A stretch of 64,000 nucleotides of DNA from Chrysoperla carnea (GCF_905475395.1 NC_058339.1:92142520-92206519); one strand, 5' to 3'. Counted from the stretch's first letter, positions 10,326 to 23,490 are shown. Notes: generated by a model not told the origin, from the sequence alone. Numbers and translations: made by a program.

Positions 10326-10599
10326 TTTATGCATTCACAGACCAATCAAACGATGTAAGTGTCACTTTAGAATATCATAAAACAATAATTGATTGTAAAT
10401 TAATTTAATTTGGTAGGCAATACTAAAAAAAAATTTTTCTTATAAATAAAGACAACAAAAAAATCATACATTTTTATCAAATTATTTCACCAATACCGAG
10501 ACACTTAAATGTGGGAGGTATCAACATATGGACGGGATTAAATTGTGTATTACTATTAGCACAATGCACTGCAGATAAGTATCACATAATTTCTTATGA

Positions 10600-11565
10600 T
10601 AACACAATGCTCTATAAAAAGGGTAAACAGTATAATGTTTATGAAAAAATGTTTGAAACAAAAGTTGTTTATTTTTTTATAAGGGACATTTTTTACATTT
10701 TAACTTTTATTCTATCTCTAACACGATCAAGACCCAATTTTGGTCTTTGTTGCTCATTTACGAACTCGACCTCGTGTTTATTTTCCGTGTTGTCAGACGA
10801 ACAGACAGACAACCGAAAATGGACTAATTAGGTGATTTTATGACACTTATATCTATATAGTAGCATCAATTTTTTTAAGGATGTATGAGCATGACAACAA
10901 TGTTTGATTTAAAGGCTCAAAATTTGTTTGTAGGTAGTCTTTTACTCAAAGAATATGTGGTTAAAATTTCAGCTTAGGTACCCGTGCAAATTTTTAAGAA
11001 AAAAGTCATTAAAAATCGATATAAAATACATTGGCTCTTATGGAGGAATCTCAAAAAACGACATATTTTGGAAGTTTTTGATAATTTTCATTTGGAATGA
11101 ATGAAAACAAATTTTAAAAAAACTTTTTAATAGAAAGTAAACATATTAGCAATGAATTAGAAAAGAAAAAAACTAAGTGTCACCGTCCATATAAGGGATG
11201 TAAGAGCAGGGTAGATTAAGGCTTGCAATTATTTTTATCTTATTTTCAACTTTGATGATGAATTTTGTTATAACTTCATGAATGTAGACGAAAAATAAGA
11301 ATAAAATTTTTCGATATGTGTCTTGGTTTTCGAAATATCGAAAGCTAAATAATTAAACAAAATTTTCAATTTTCGATATTTTGAAAATTAAGCCAGATAT
11401 CGAAAAATTTTATTCTTACTTTTCGTCTTATATCGTCAAATAATAATATAAATTTATCATCAAAATTGAAAATATCTATTTTTAAATTTGTGCCCCCACT
11501 ACCATGCTCATACATCCTTAAGCGTTACAAACTTGAGACTAAACTTAATTGAACGTAGAATCACC
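10600..11565 (+). mobile_element. Family A dispersed repeat, split by a TTAA-flanked insertion
   Basis: Family A runs '...tgtttacgaaaaaatgtttcaaacaaaagttgtttatttttttataagg', '...tacgaactcgacctc...', 'cagacagacaaccgaaaatggactaattaggtgatttta', '...tagcatcaatttttttaagcgttacaaacttgggactaaactt'. Here the final motif is interrupted between 10878 and 11518 by a 639-bp element. Other copies lie at about 27745-28360, 34790-34995, 36255-36800 (minus), 39665-40258, 52130-52495 and 59690-60060. None has a long open frame. Confidence 0.8.
10879..11517. mobile_element. piggyBac-like miniature element (TTAA target, GGATGTATGAGCATG termini)
   Basis: The element starts GGATGTATGAGCATG at 10879 and ends with its exact inverse, CATGCTCATACATCC, at 11517. 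It is flanked on both sides by TTAA (10875-10878 and 11518-11521). Removing it with one TTAA restores the uninterrupted family A motif 'tttttaagcgttac', so TTAA is a target-site duplication. It encodes no transposase. Related ends (GGATGTACAAGC) occur at 24358, 23229 (inverted) and 47754. Confidence 0.85.
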
Positions 11566-11971
11566 CATATATAATATAAATGAATGTATTGTATATTATG
11601 TTATGTTATGTACATATTATTTTATTTATATACACTTCTCATGTTTAACAATTCATAATGAACTTGAGAGTTAAGTTTGAAGAGCTTCATTTGAATGTGA
11701 GTTGGTTGTAGTACTTAACTTACTCGTACTGTATACTGGTACTGGTACTGGTACATAATAAAATATTATCTTTAAGTTTTTGCAATTATTATTACAATAT
11801 TAATTATTGTGATGTAATCACAGACTTATATATTGTTTAGTTCAATGTACTTTTAATAATGCATTGTATTATTATTAAGTACCTATTTTAAAAAGAAATT
11901 CTAATTACATTCCATTGCGAATTGCATTCGAATTTTACAACATTACTTTTATTAATTTGTTATTGGATTGA

Positions 11972-12510
11972 AGGATTGAATAATACCTACTAGGGATTTC
12001 AATAAAACTTTACAAATACATTTTTTGATTAACAAAGTTTCTAAAAATCACAAAAAATTCCTAGGTCATCGGGCTTTTTATTAATTTTTTTACCGTTCAA
12101 AGTTGGCTGAAAAAATGATGAATCATATAGGTTATCCTTTTCAATTGGATATTTCTATATCAAAAAATCTAGACAGTGCAGTGTGATAGAAAACTATCTT
12201 AACTATTCTGACAATCTTGTTGTTTATAATAATACCATAAAAATATAAGGTTGTCGATGATATAACAATTTTAATTTAATTATAAGTTCATTAGAGATCC
12301 ATCATTTGATGAAGAAACGACTATAGTTAGGGTATTGATGATTGACAAGTGATATCTATATTATCAAATTTATAAGCAGCACTTGCACACAATATATTAT
12401 ATATTTTTGTAGTTGCGTGATATTGTAAAGCTAAAAATAACACATTATTTGACTACAAAGCATGTATTTGGTTTATATCGTACAATAAACTAAAACTTTT
12501 TTTATAATAT
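11972..12510. repeat. Left arm of a large inverted repeat (partner 16095-16590)
   Basis: 'tagggatttcaataaaactttacaaatac...caaagttggctgaaaaaatgatgaatcatatagg...gactacaaagcatgtatttggtttatat' is the diverged reverse complement of 16095-16590 over roughly 0.5 kb. Neither arm has coding potential. They may be two oppositely oriented copies of one element or the ends of a larger one. Confidence 0.8.
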
Positions 12511-13474
12511 TGAAAGTTTAAAATCACCTTAATTTGGATTTTGTTGTTTCAACCTTGTACCACCCGGTATACAAACTGAAAAATGATGCTAGATATAAAT
12601 ATTGAAGAGCAAACATGGGAGTTTTATTACATTTTATTACCAAGAATTACAATATTATAGAAAAAAATGGCAAATTTGAATAATTTTTTCTTGAATTCTT
12701 GAATATAATACAAACAAAAAATTAAGTATTATAATTTATATTATTTAAAAAAAATGAAGTCTTTGTTTTAAATGTAATTTAAAAAAAATTCCAATGTTAT
12801 AAACCGGATTTGAATGTATAAATAACCTTTATCATGCTATCCCAATTGGGAAACTGGAATTGAAAAAATGTAATAATAAAATTCACAGTATTATTAAATA
12901 AAATTTACAAAAAAAATTCCCTAAATTAAACACATATTTGTGAATACAATATGTCAAAAATTACATTAATTTATTTATGAAAATACCTAAATATTATCTT
13001 TTATTTTTAACCGACTTCAAAAAAGTCGGTAATGTGTATGTTAAAAACTTTTGTGGAATCATTTTCAATACTATTTAAAATTCCGGGTACTCTGGTTACA
13101 CAAAATAGAATTTTCATTTTCATGAATCATAATTATTTATTTTAATTTGAAATTCATGAAAATAAACGAAATTAAAATTTGTTGTGTTAATAACACGAAG
13201 CGACGTATCCATTATTTTTGATAAAAGTCTCATTATCATATGCAAATTACATGATAAAAATGTAAATATAATTTATTTTAAAATTTATACACTCAGCTCT
13301 CATCTCTTCTGTACCCATAAGTGGTGTGCCGGATATTCCTATCCGATTTTTTGTTTGATTTTAGATAATAGGTGATAGGTTAGGATGCCCTAAATATAAA
13401 AGTTACTTCCCCCCCTTGGAAAATAACGCTGCCTTCGTTCATGGAGCTCACTGCGCTCCCGTAAAGAATTGAAA

Positions 13475-14352
13475 TAAAAAAAAGAAAGAGAAGTGTCGTG
13501 GGACACCTGGTTGGAACTTTGTTCCTATCTTGTCTTCGTATATTATAAATGTAAGGAACATTTGTGCAAAATTTTATTGCTTGAAGACTCAGCGGTTTTA
13601 GATGTGCGTTGATCGATCTGTCAGCCTGCCAATTTCTTCTTTTATAAAGATAGAAGATATTTTTGAGTTATTAAATTTATTCCTGTGTGACCTATTTAAA
13701 ATATGCATCAAACGAAATTGGCGGGTCTATAAATCATCAGAAACTGGATCGTTATGGATCTAAAGTTTTGCTGATTCGTCACATCACTAATACCTATGTG
13801 CGAGTAATGACTATGATAATAATAATGAAAAAAAATAAAATAAAACCACTGTGTTAGAATTAAAGATAATTCACTCTTATTGATTTTTCATTTAAAATGA
13901 GCCTCTGGGGGATCATTTACAAAAACGTATTTCAGCTTACATATACCTACTACCTTACAAATACGGTGTCTCAGACCACCCGTATCATCCATTTTAAAGT
14001 TGGAGAAATGATAATTTCCCAACTGGGAAATACTAGGAATTTTGAATCAAAAAGAAAAAGAAAAAAAAAAGGAACACTTTTTTTTATCTTGTTGTATATT
14101 TTTCATTTTTTTTTGGAGTTGTTTTTTAGCAAATCGACTACAAGTCACACTGAATATTTTAAAAAACAAAAAAGAAGAAAAAAGTATAAAATGATCTTAC
14201 AAAATTGAACATGTGCATAATTAATCATTTAAACCAGCAAAAAAATCAAAGCAAATCTTAGTAAAAAAAGTAAGCTACATTTTTTTATATACGAAGATAC
14301 GATAGAAACATAGTTCCAACCGGGTGGCCGACGACAACTCTCGTTTTTTTTC
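13475..14352. mobile_element. Element with inverted ends 'gtgtcgtgggacacctggttggaac'
   Basis: Positions 13485-13551 (gagaagtgtcgtgggacacctggttggaactttgttcct...cttcgtatatta) are the diverged inverse of 14285-14347 (tatacgaagatacgatagaaacatagttccaaccgggtggccgacgacaactctc). The 0.7-kb interior has no recognisable transposase. A related end lies at 22565-22610 ('agttcccaccgagtgtcccatgacacctc'). Probably a non-autonomous DNA transposon. Confidence 0.65.
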
Positions 14353-14879
14353 CATTCATGGTATACTTTTTCATAGAATAACCAATAATCTCTTCGGAGG
14401 AATAATTTTGGGAACCTCTCAAATAGCAGTGGTGGTTTGAAATACTCTGTGCAAGAGTAATAGGTGTATAGAGAGTTTATGGTATAAAACCTGACTTATA
14501 TATTTTATTTGCAAATTCATACACAAAACTGAAGTATTAAAAATAATTTCATTACGTTTTGCTTCCCTTATTTCTGTTACATAAGTACTTCTAACATAAT
14601 ATATCTCTCTCTCGAAACTATAAAAAGTTTTATAAGGTTTTATGTTATTAATGTGCAGACTTGCACATTGAAATGAAATTGTACGGAGGGAGACTTGGTT
14701 CACATAATAATATAACTACACCCTTCGTAGCTTCCGAGTATACAGGGTCGATCATTTTAATTTATACAACTAAATATCTCGTTTAACTGGGAACCACAAT
14801 GGCTCCCACTCAAGAAAAGCTTGCGAGGATGCCATACCAAGAAGGTCTTAACAGATTAGGAGATAATCTGAAAAACTAA

Positions 14880-15259
14880 CAATTAAAGGCATGGACCAGC
14901 TACGAGGGAGGGCGAATCGCCAAAAGCATGTTGGGTGAAGGAAACTCGCTCGGTAACAGAGCCGAGGAGATCTTGAAACTAAACAGAGCTGATATTAGAG
15001 TCATCGTAGAGTTACTCACAGGGCATGATAACCTGAACAAGTTCCAACATCAGATTGGAAAAAGACAATCTCCCGCGTGTGACAGATGCGGAGAAAATTC
15101 AGAAGAAACATGATCCACTTTCTCTGTTACTGCCCGGCGCTCATACAGCAGCGAAGGAAATGTTTTGGTCCGGCCATAGTCGAACCAGAAGAAATTAGGA
15201 AACTCAGCGCTAGGCAGATCCTGGGTTTCAGTACATCATTTGGTTATAATAGCCACTGA
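14880..15259 (+). pseudogene. Non-LTR retrotransposon ORF2 C-terminus (post-RNase H zinc-knuckle tail), frameshifted
   Basis: The frame from 14880 gives WTSYEGGRIAKSMLGEG, then LKLNRADIRVIVELLTGH, then KRQSPACDRCGENSEET. It hits a stop at 15111-15113. One base along, IHFLCYCPALIQQRRKCFG and the tail up to TGA at 15257-15259 continue the same domain. The C-x2-C...H-x4-C layout and the 'L.GH..L' motif are typical of the C-terminal tails of insect I/Jockey/R1-like elements that carry RNase H. A single-base deletion explains the break. A 3' UTR-like stretch ending in 'attattattat' runs to about 15412. Confidence 0.8.
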
Positions 15260-16094
15260 AAAGTGTAGCGGGGATAGTGCACAAGGGTCTATTTGGCTAG
15301 GTGCTCTGAACTATTGCTTCGAGGCCCGATGCTCGAGCATGGCCTGCTAACTTCCATACCCGTTATGCTAAAAAACGTGGTTCTAACACATTAAATCAAT
15401 CAAATTATTATTATAAAACTTAATAATTGTGACAATGATTCATCCGTTTAGGCACTACGATGCCACAGACACTCCATCCAGGGCCTAACAATATTAACAA
15501 GAACTGTAACATCAAATTTTTCTGAAAATAGTTAAATTTGCAATAAAATGGTCTCTTACAAATTAATTTCCATGAAAGTGCAAAATACTTTTAGCACGCC
15601 TAGTCCAAATGGTATTTATCGCGTTAAATAGCATTGACTTATATGCGAAATTTCGAAATCCGTTCGAAGTGCAGTTTTACTGTTACGAGTTCCCCACTTA
15701 TTTGTATTCTGTGGAATGCTGAAACTGTACATTTTAAAATTTGCTTTTAAAAAATGTGAGATAAAATAAAAGTACACATTATGCTTTAAGCTTTAAGTAA
15801 TATTAAATGTGTTATACATATATCGCTGTTAAATGAACTTGAAATAAGTTCTAGAGTGATTTATTGTTTGTGTGGGGTTGAAAATTATTTTTTATTTTTA
15901 TTTTTTTTTTAAAACATACAAGTGTGAAGAAAAACATTTTTAAAAGCATATCCAGCATGGCATGGTAGTAAACACTTCCAAGTTGTACTAAAATGGGGTG
16001 ATTCCATGAAAAAGTGTACCATGAATGAAATAAAGTACTACTATTTCTGATGGTACTACTTTATCAGTATCTTAAGGTATTTGTTTCGCTACAG
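15260..16094. other. Retrotransposon 3' UTR then sequence without recognisable features
   Basis: Up to about 15412 the sequence is moderately GC-rich and fits the 3' UTR of the retrotransposon remnant just upstream. From 15413 to 16094 I see no gene, repeat of known type or long open frame. Confidence 0.5.
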
Positions 16095-16590
16095 CATTGT
16101 AAAAAGGTTTTGGTTTATTGCACGGTACATACATATAAACCAAATACATGCTTTGTAGTCAAATAATGTGTTATTTTTAGCTTTACAATACCATGCAACT
16201 GCAAAAATACATAATATATTATGTGCAAGTGTTGCTTATAAATTTGATAATATAGATATCGCTCTTCAATCATCAATACTCTAACTATAGTCGCCTCTAT
16301 TCATCAAATGATGGATCGATGCACTCATTTATGGTATTATTATAAACTACAAAATTGTCTAAAATATTTTAGATAGTTTTTTTTCACACTCTTTAGATTT
16401 TTTGATATAGAAATATCCAATTGAAAAAAATAGCCTATATGGTTCATCATTTTTTCAGCCAACTTTGAACGATAAAATAATAATAAAAAGCTCGATGACC
16501 AAGGCATTTTTGTGGATTTTTGTAAACTTTGTTAATCAAAAATATATTTATAAAATTTTATTGAAATCCTTAGTATTATTTAATTCTTGC
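16095..16590. repeat. Right arm of the large inverted repeat (partner 11972-12510)
   Basis: The reverse complement of this segment follows the left arm, with indels, from 'atttggtttatat' back to 'aataatactaaggatttcaa'. The two arms enclose about 3.6 kb containing the 13.5-14.35 kb element and the non-LTR fragment, so those insertions may have landed in the interior. Confidence 0.8.
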
Positions 16591-17228
16591 ATATCTCCTT
16601 AAATAATTTTTATTAAATGGCAATTATTACTGTATTTGTTCTTAATAATTATGCCAGTTCCATAGGAAATATTCAAAGGGAAGCGCCTACTATGATCGTC
16701 TCTCTTTTAGTAAATATCCATTCATTTTAAAAGTAAAAAATGTTTTTTTTTTCGTTTTGTTTTGTGGTAAAAGTAAAAAATAATAATGATGGCCAAACAT
16801 TTATTTATATTCTTTTTGAAACATTGTAATATATTGGATGTAATGTAGAATGTTGTCTAGAAAACATGACAACTATTTTAATAATTAATTCTATACAAAA
16901 TTCAGGATAATTGATTTTGTGTAATTAGATTCAATGGAAATAACCTTTTTACTTACATATGAAAACTTTCTCACCTGTAGTAGTCTATATATATAGGTCA
17001 AATTGATGAAATATAGAAATAATGGTTGTAAAAATACGTGTGATAGCTCGTTGGACCTGGAATGATGTATAGAAAAATGTACCTGAAGCGCTTTTAGCAT
17101 ATAATAAATTGCAAAAGTTATAATTAAAGATGGAAAAAATAGGTTTTTGGTTTTTCGCTAATATTTCATAAAATATTAATTAAATATTATTAAATTTATT
17201 TAGTGTAAGATACTAGTTTTTGACGATA

Positions 17229-17312
17229 TAGGTTAGATTAGAGTGGCTGTCCTGGGGGTGGGACACACTTAGACCATAGGGTCCGTTGTGATACCGAAAA
17301 AGTGTTGGCCCA
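17229..17312 (-). mobile_element. 3' end of a non-LTR retrotransposon (CCTAA-tailed family)
   Basis: On the minus strand: 'ttttcggtatcacaacggaccctatggtctaagtgtgtcccacccccaggacagccactctaatctaacctat'. This matches the 3' terminal part of the copy at 49880-50192 and ends in the same CCTAA-type tail. Flanks 16591-17228 and 17313-18526 contain no recognisable features. Confidence 0.65.
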
Positions 17313-18526
17313 AATATAATTTGACGATATAACAACAATATAAAAATGACGCAAAAAGACCAATTTTTAGCGTTAAATTAAAATTATAAGTAATGCAGTG
17401 ATATGCTTCCGGGAGTTAAAGTTTTTTATTGGAATTCCGTCCGATTTTTGCGCCTGTTATTTAAGGACGAAAACGGGAACGAAGACGTGGGTAAAAGCTA
17501 GTTTATTATAAAAATATATTTGTTTTTATTATACCGACAGATTTAAACATTTGATAAAAAACAAAAATGACTAAAATATTGCTTAGCCTGTCTGTGTCAT
17601 AATTTTTACATAAATAAAGATAAAAAATTTTTTATGTATATTTTTATAACATTCCGGTTTTTTTTTTGGAATTTTACGCAAATACTATACCGTTTACCAT
17701 TAATAACTTTTGTTATTGGCGATGTTCTCATCACGCGAATAAAGATTACCGAACGGTTGACGCGAGTATTATAGATTGAAGGATTTCTTCTCGAAGGTTT
17801 TACAATTTTCACTTGTTTAACTATATTATTCAACCGGTATTCGAACATAACTTTTGCGGTCGTCTCATTTAATTTGCTCTTTCGTGTATGTCGACTTTTA
17901 TTAATAGGTACATTAATTTTATTACTTATTTTCTTTCATTTTCATTAATTTTATTATTTACCTTTTGTTTGTGTGAATTTTGTTAGAGGTAAATAAATAT
18001 TGATAATTTATTATATTAAAGTAATAAGTAATAATATATTCTACAATCTGCTTATTAATTTTATTTCTAAGTGCGAACGAAGTAGGTACTTTACTGGTAT
18101 ATGAGAAGGTTAATGAACTTCATTTGACCATTTCAAGTAATCTTGTTTTTATTTTTATGAAATATCATATAACTAACTAATACTACTTTTGAAAAATACT
18201 AAAATTTGTCAACGTTGGCACGAATAATAAATGAATACCAATATTATTAATCAGATGAATTTTGAATCGTTGGTTCAAAAAAACAAGAATCACTAGATAA
18301 ATATTCAGTAATGTTTGCATGGACATTTAGTGCATGTATTTGAATTGGATTTTAACAGTAATATGTCAGCGCCACAAGTAAAAAAAAAAATGTAAACCAT
18401 ATCTGTTAGACTCTACTGATTTTTTCATTGAATGAAAAGACAAAAGATACCTCCTTCATTATACATTTTAATATGGTGTGCCATATTTGCTGTCCTCTTC
18501 TTATACAATTGCGGTAGTTTTCCTAC

Positions 18527-19313
18527 CTTTTTATGAACGATTTCCACGAAGAATGAAAAATATGACCCAAAATTAGTGGATTTCAAAAAAAAATTCATTC
18601 AAATATGATAAAATTTGGCAAAATATCCAAAAAATGATTTTTTTGAACTTTATGACGTCAGAAAATCCAAAAAATTTGATTTTGCTCTATCACACGCAAA
18701 TTTTATCCAATGTGGATCAACTAAGTACGTAATCCCACTAATTTTGGGTCAAATTTATCAAATATTTGGTTAAATTTAACATATCTTCAATAAATTTCGA
18801 TAATGCAGATTGGGGTTTCCACATTTGGTATAAGGACGAATATAAACGAATAATTTCCACAAAATATGAAAAATATGCCCCAAATTGAGTTGGTTTTAAA
18901 AAAAAGCTCATTAAAATACGATAAAATTTGGCCAAAATATCCAAAAAATTGATTTTTTGAACTTTATGACGTCAGAAAATCCAAAAAATTTGATTTTGCT
19001 CTATCACAAGCAAACTTTATTCAATTTGGATCAACTAAGTACGTAATTCCACTAATTTTGGGTCATATTCTTCAAATATTTGGTCAAATTTAACACATCT
19101 TCAAGAAATTTTGAAAACGCAGTATTATAAAAATATATTAGTTTCCCGAATGTGGTATATGGGCTAATATAAACGAATAATTTCCACAAAAAATGAAAAA
19201 TATGACCCTAAATGAGTAGGTTTTAAAAAAAATTTCATTCAAATACGATAAAATTTGGTCGAAATATTCAAAAAATTGATTTTTTGTACTTTATGACGTC
19301 AGAAAAATAAAAA
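18527..19313. repeat. Satellite-like array, ~314-327-bp units (diverged relative of the 53.7-kb array)
   Basis: Roughly two and a half units, each containing 'aaaaatatgacccaaaatta', 'aaaatttggccaaaatatcc', 'gaactttatgacgtcagaaaatcc', 'ttgctctatcaca' and 'actaattttgggtca'. The TGACGTCA core recurs at about 18653, 18967 and 19294, giving spacings of 314 and 327 bp. Unit order and motifs match the 316-bp array at 53.7-55.5 kb. Open frames crossing it are by-products. Confidence 0.8.
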
Positions 19314-19934
19314 AAATGAATGCACCTTAATACAGCGTCAGCAAGCTGTAATTAACCATAATCAACTATATTAAAATTAATTGAAGTTAACTCTATTAAA
19401 ATGCTATAGGACACATTTTCGAAATAGAGTTTTTTTGTTGAAAATATGTTATTACAAATAATCACTAGTTTTCGAACGGAAGTGTATATGTAGTATGTGT
19501 CTATAACTAACTATATATGCTAAACTTTTGAACAGATAACGAAGTTTCCTGAATTAAAACCGAATAATTAGTTGGATGTAATTACACTTTTATATATGTT
19601 TACAATGTGGTTAATATTAATGAAGATGTGATGCGAAGAGATTTAAAAAGATACGGTTATGGAGATTTGGAAATTAGCCACCTCGAGCTTATAAATAATA
19701 ACAAACACAGACCCTTACCAGTAGGAGCCATCTTTAGATGGGGGTGGGCGGCTGAAACTATTGTCGATCATGTGAGGTTTCAAAGTTTAAAGAGAAAGTT
19801 TTAGAAATTTTGTAGATTTAAAAGTTAAGTTATTAACATTTTATTGTTTAAACAGTAAGTCGTCATAGTCGTAAAAATCATAAAAGGTTAGTGACAAAAA
19901 AAAAAAGTTTTACAAAAAAGATAGGAAATTTAAT
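19314..19934. other. No supported gene; one short open frame
   Basis: A 65-codon open frame (19607-19804) is somewhat less AT-rich than its surroundings but shows no family motif, splice signal or start context I trust. Nothing else is recognisable here. Confidence 0.4.
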
Positions 19935-20065
19935 TATCTACCCTGGTAGAAAGTGCCCGATTACTGCCCGACTTGCAACCAGGGCCCGATCAGGGAATGA
20001 AAAGAAGGCCCGATGACGTGAGCCATGAAAGGTGACAGACCTGGGCTGATTATACTGCCCCAACT
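19935..20065. repeat. GC-richer segment with repeated 'gcccgat' motifs
   Basis: The motifs 'gtgcccgattactgcccgacttg', 'gggcccgatcaggg' and 'ggcccgatgacgtg' recur within 70 bp, unlike the surrounding AT-rich DNA. It resembles a transposon end but I cannot assign a class. The stretch 20066-22375 has no features I can support. Confidence 0.35.
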
Positions 20066-22375
20066 TTTGCATAGTCTTAAGAACAAAGACTATTACCATT
20101 TTTGGTCAGTTTTAGTGCAAGATTATGGAGACATAGCCTAAAATGGTTTTTTTTTTTTTTAAATGGAGGCACTACCTCCGCCTATTTTTGTAAGGATTTT
20201 GTGTATTTACATTCAGTACGTGATACTGAACCAATTTAAATAAAAAAATGACTCCTGTAATTTAATACATTTTGGACAAGAATAACGAGTTTCTATATAA
20301 CCAATTGTATTTCTTTTGGGACCTTTTTATTGTACCATTCTGTAAAAATTTACTAACAATGTTTAATTTAAATTTGCCAATTACAAACTAATTTAAATTT
20401 TAAAAAATGTGCATCAAATGTGCTTGAACCAATTTGTATTGATTTTAGAAAAAACTAATTTTCATGCAATTTTTTATATTTTAGTTCGTTGAAATAGGAC
20501 ACTATGAAAGAAAATAGCTTTCTCTTTTCAAAACACGGCATGAAAGTTATATCTAAGTAAACGACCAAAGGTATTAGATCGATTTTCACCCGCATCTGAT
20601 AACTAGATGAGACATATTTTTTATACAAATTTATTGATTGATAAACGCACCTATGATGATAGTTTGTGTACCGAAAAGTACAAATAAGTTATTTCGAGTA
20701 TAAATACTTATGCACCCCCCTGCATGCTTTTAAAGCTTATATCAAATTAATAAATAACTTATCTCAGTGTTTTAGGCTTGCGCATAAAATAGAAATGTTT
20801 GAGATATTGATTCAAAAACAAGAATTTACAAGATATATCAGATCATTATATATTCCATTCTGATTCATTCATTTTTCAACCGAGATATTTCGAAAAAATT
20901 TAAAATTTAACTTTGTTGCAAAGCAGTAGATTACCTATATTTACTTGTTTGTCCTTATACATCTTTATACATAAAAATGTTAGGTTCGTTTGTGTATTGC
21001 TTATGGACTCAAAAGGTTCTGCATCGATTTAGCTCAAATTTTTACACGGTATACAATCTGCTTCGCGGATGGTTTTTTTCTATATTTAACCTCCAGGAGG
21101 TTAGTGCTGCTAGTGTTTTTTTTTTTTTTAATTTCACACTACGTTTCGTGGTGAATTAAGTGTTGTACGCAACTAATCGTGCGAATATCACATACGTTAG
21201 GCATATATTTGGCAAGACGGACAATTGTCCATTTTTTATCACATACGGTTCTATAAAATATCTACGAATGTTTTCTTTCCTGTCATGGCTCGCATGTTTT
21301 TTCCATTCATGAACAATCGGATATTTTCACCCAAGTCGCAGGAAGCATCAAATAAAAGAGTATGACGTGTACATTACCAATCTGTTACTCGGACGCAAAG
21401 GCATATGGAGATAGGAGTGAATAATTGATCGAATATTTTCAAATATACCCAAGTTTGGTCCCAAATGAAAGGGCATGATGTGTAAATTAAAAAATTGGAA
21501 GTTACATGAAAATCAGTTCAGCCAATTAAAAGTTGTGAACTCTTTTATCGGGGATTTATCAAATTCCATAAAATTTACTAGATACTTCTCATCTATTTCC
21601 ATGTAACCATAATGTCCCACAACGAAGTGTGGCTGGGTACAGCTAGTTTTGTAATAAAATTCAGGTACAGAAAAGTTTTGATAATAAAATTTATTAATGA
21701 ATTTATAAATGATGCCTTCTGAATAACAATAATTTTTTTTCTTGTATATCCTTCGCATTAAACTGATATGCAAAAACAAATTTAAACATTTTAGTATAAA
21801 AATGGGGAATGAAAATACATATATAACAAAATTACGTAATGGAAAATACACACATATAAAAAAATGTAATGGATAAGGGAAATGTTATATTTTTTTATGG
21901 TCCGTATAACAATTCAAACATCATCATTTATCGTTACTATAAACGGGATATGAAAAACTGTATTTACTTTTTTTTCCACAAAAACTATTATTATCGATCA
22001 AACTAAATCCTGAGTTATAAATATTTGTTATAAAAATATTCCTATTAAAAAACACAGTTATTTTGCATGGATTTATTCCATCTATTTCGTGGATTAATAT
22101 AGATGGAACTCAGGGACAGTTTTTCAATTTTTTTTTTTTTGAACTATGGGTTGTAAAAGTTAGTTATCAGAAGTTAAAGATAATAGAGATAATTTAAAGT
22201 AAGGACAAGGAAATTTTATGTTAAATCATAATAAATATCCTGATCAAACCAAATGTAGGTAAGGAACGCACATATTGGGTTGACTGCCAAATCAGAAGTA
22301 TGTCTTTTTTAAACTAATATTACAATTAATTCATTTATTTAAAAGTAACAGTAGCTATAAAATTAACCTAAAGCC

Positions 22376-22499
22376 CATCGCCGTCAAAGCACTTCTTAAA
22401 CAGCTCCAAATGGTTCATGGAGTAGTGGCTGGGGATGGGCCAACCCTTTTTCGGTATCACAACGGACCCTATCGTCTAAGTGTGTCTCACTCCAATATC
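22376..22499 (+). mobile_element. 3' end of a non-LTR retrotransposon (CCTAA-tailed family)
   Basis: 'cgtcaaagcacttcttaaacagctccaaatggttcatggagtagtggctggg...cggtatcacaacggaccctatcgtctaagtgtgtctcactcc' matches the end of ORF2 and the 3' UTR of the 49.9-kb copy. The usual terminal 'ggacagccactcc' and CCTAA tract are missing. Confidence 0.7.
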
Positions 22500-23129
22500 T
22501 TAAATTTTCAGAAAAATTATAAGTAAAAAGGTAAGCGTTACATTTATAATGTACGTAGGTATGAAAGGCACATAGTTCCCACCGAGTGTCCCATGACACC
22601 TCTATTTCTTTTTTGTTTAATAAAATATTATTTCACAATTTTAAAATTATTCTTGAAAACTGAACTTTTTTATTCGCATAAAAACGTTTTTTTTGTTTCG
22701 TATAAAAAATTAAAGACTCGTTGAAAAAAATACTATTTTCTTTGATATTTCATTCATTTTGCATTCATACGACTGATAAAGAAAACCACAACCAACTTAA
22801 TATAAAATGTAAAAATATTTATAACGGTTTTGGTTTTAATGAAAGTGTTTGGATTATTTATTCATGATTGTTTTAAATTATTTATAATTTTATTATATAA
22901 GTAATATGCACTGCATTACCAACAAAAACCGTAAGTACCTAAGTAAGTATTGCGAGTGATGATATGAATTTTTAATACATCATTATATTTATAATACACT
23001 AGCAGAGAACCCGCTCGCTTTGATCGGAAATTTCAACACTAAAAACAAACCGTTACCGTGTTATAGTCCTCATTTTTCTTGACCTCACTCCTATTTGTTC
23101 ACCACTTTATGGATTTTAATTTTTTGTCC

Positions 23130-23233
23130 CCCTCTAAAAATTTTCAGAATTGATTAGGATTTAGTCCAACTTACACATAAATTAAAAATCAAGCTTTTTA
23201 TCTAGAATTGCCTTGGTGCTTGTACATCCTTAA
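23130..23233 (-). mobile_element. Truncated piggyBac-like miniature element end
   Basis: On the minus strand it starts TTAA (23230-23233) then GGATGTACAAGCACCAAGGCAATT and continues with sequence shared with 24358-24450 ('ggactaaa...tcaattctgaaaatttt'). It is cut off near 23130. Confidence 0.6.
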
Positions 23234-23490
23234 TTAGGAAATATTTGCGCAACTTACTCATGGCTTACGAATGATATTCTGATATCTAAAAAACACATTC
23301 CATCCGATTTTAAGCAAAAAGTAACCGATTTATTTCATTTTCCTTAATTTTCCAACTTTTGTGATATTTTTTACTGTACTAATATGAATTTTTAAAAAAA
23401 ATCTTAAAAATTTAATGTTTTTGTATAAGATGAAAAGTAAATAAGAGAGACGAAATTTATTTTTTATATAAGAAAAAAAAATTTTTTTTA

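Noticed and set aside
10511..10831. 106-codon open frame
   Set aside because: Most of it is the family A repeat, which has no conserved frame in other copies.
13897..14208. 103-codon open frame
   Set aside because: Interior of an inverted-repeat element, Lys/Phe-rich low complexity, no motif.
19607..19804. 65-codon open frame, slightly less AT-rich
   Set aside because: No recognisable domain or splice context; could be a relic of a mobile element, but I cannot assign it.
22396..22599. Minus-strand 67-codon frame
   Set aside because: Antisense of a non-LTR retrotransposon 3' end.
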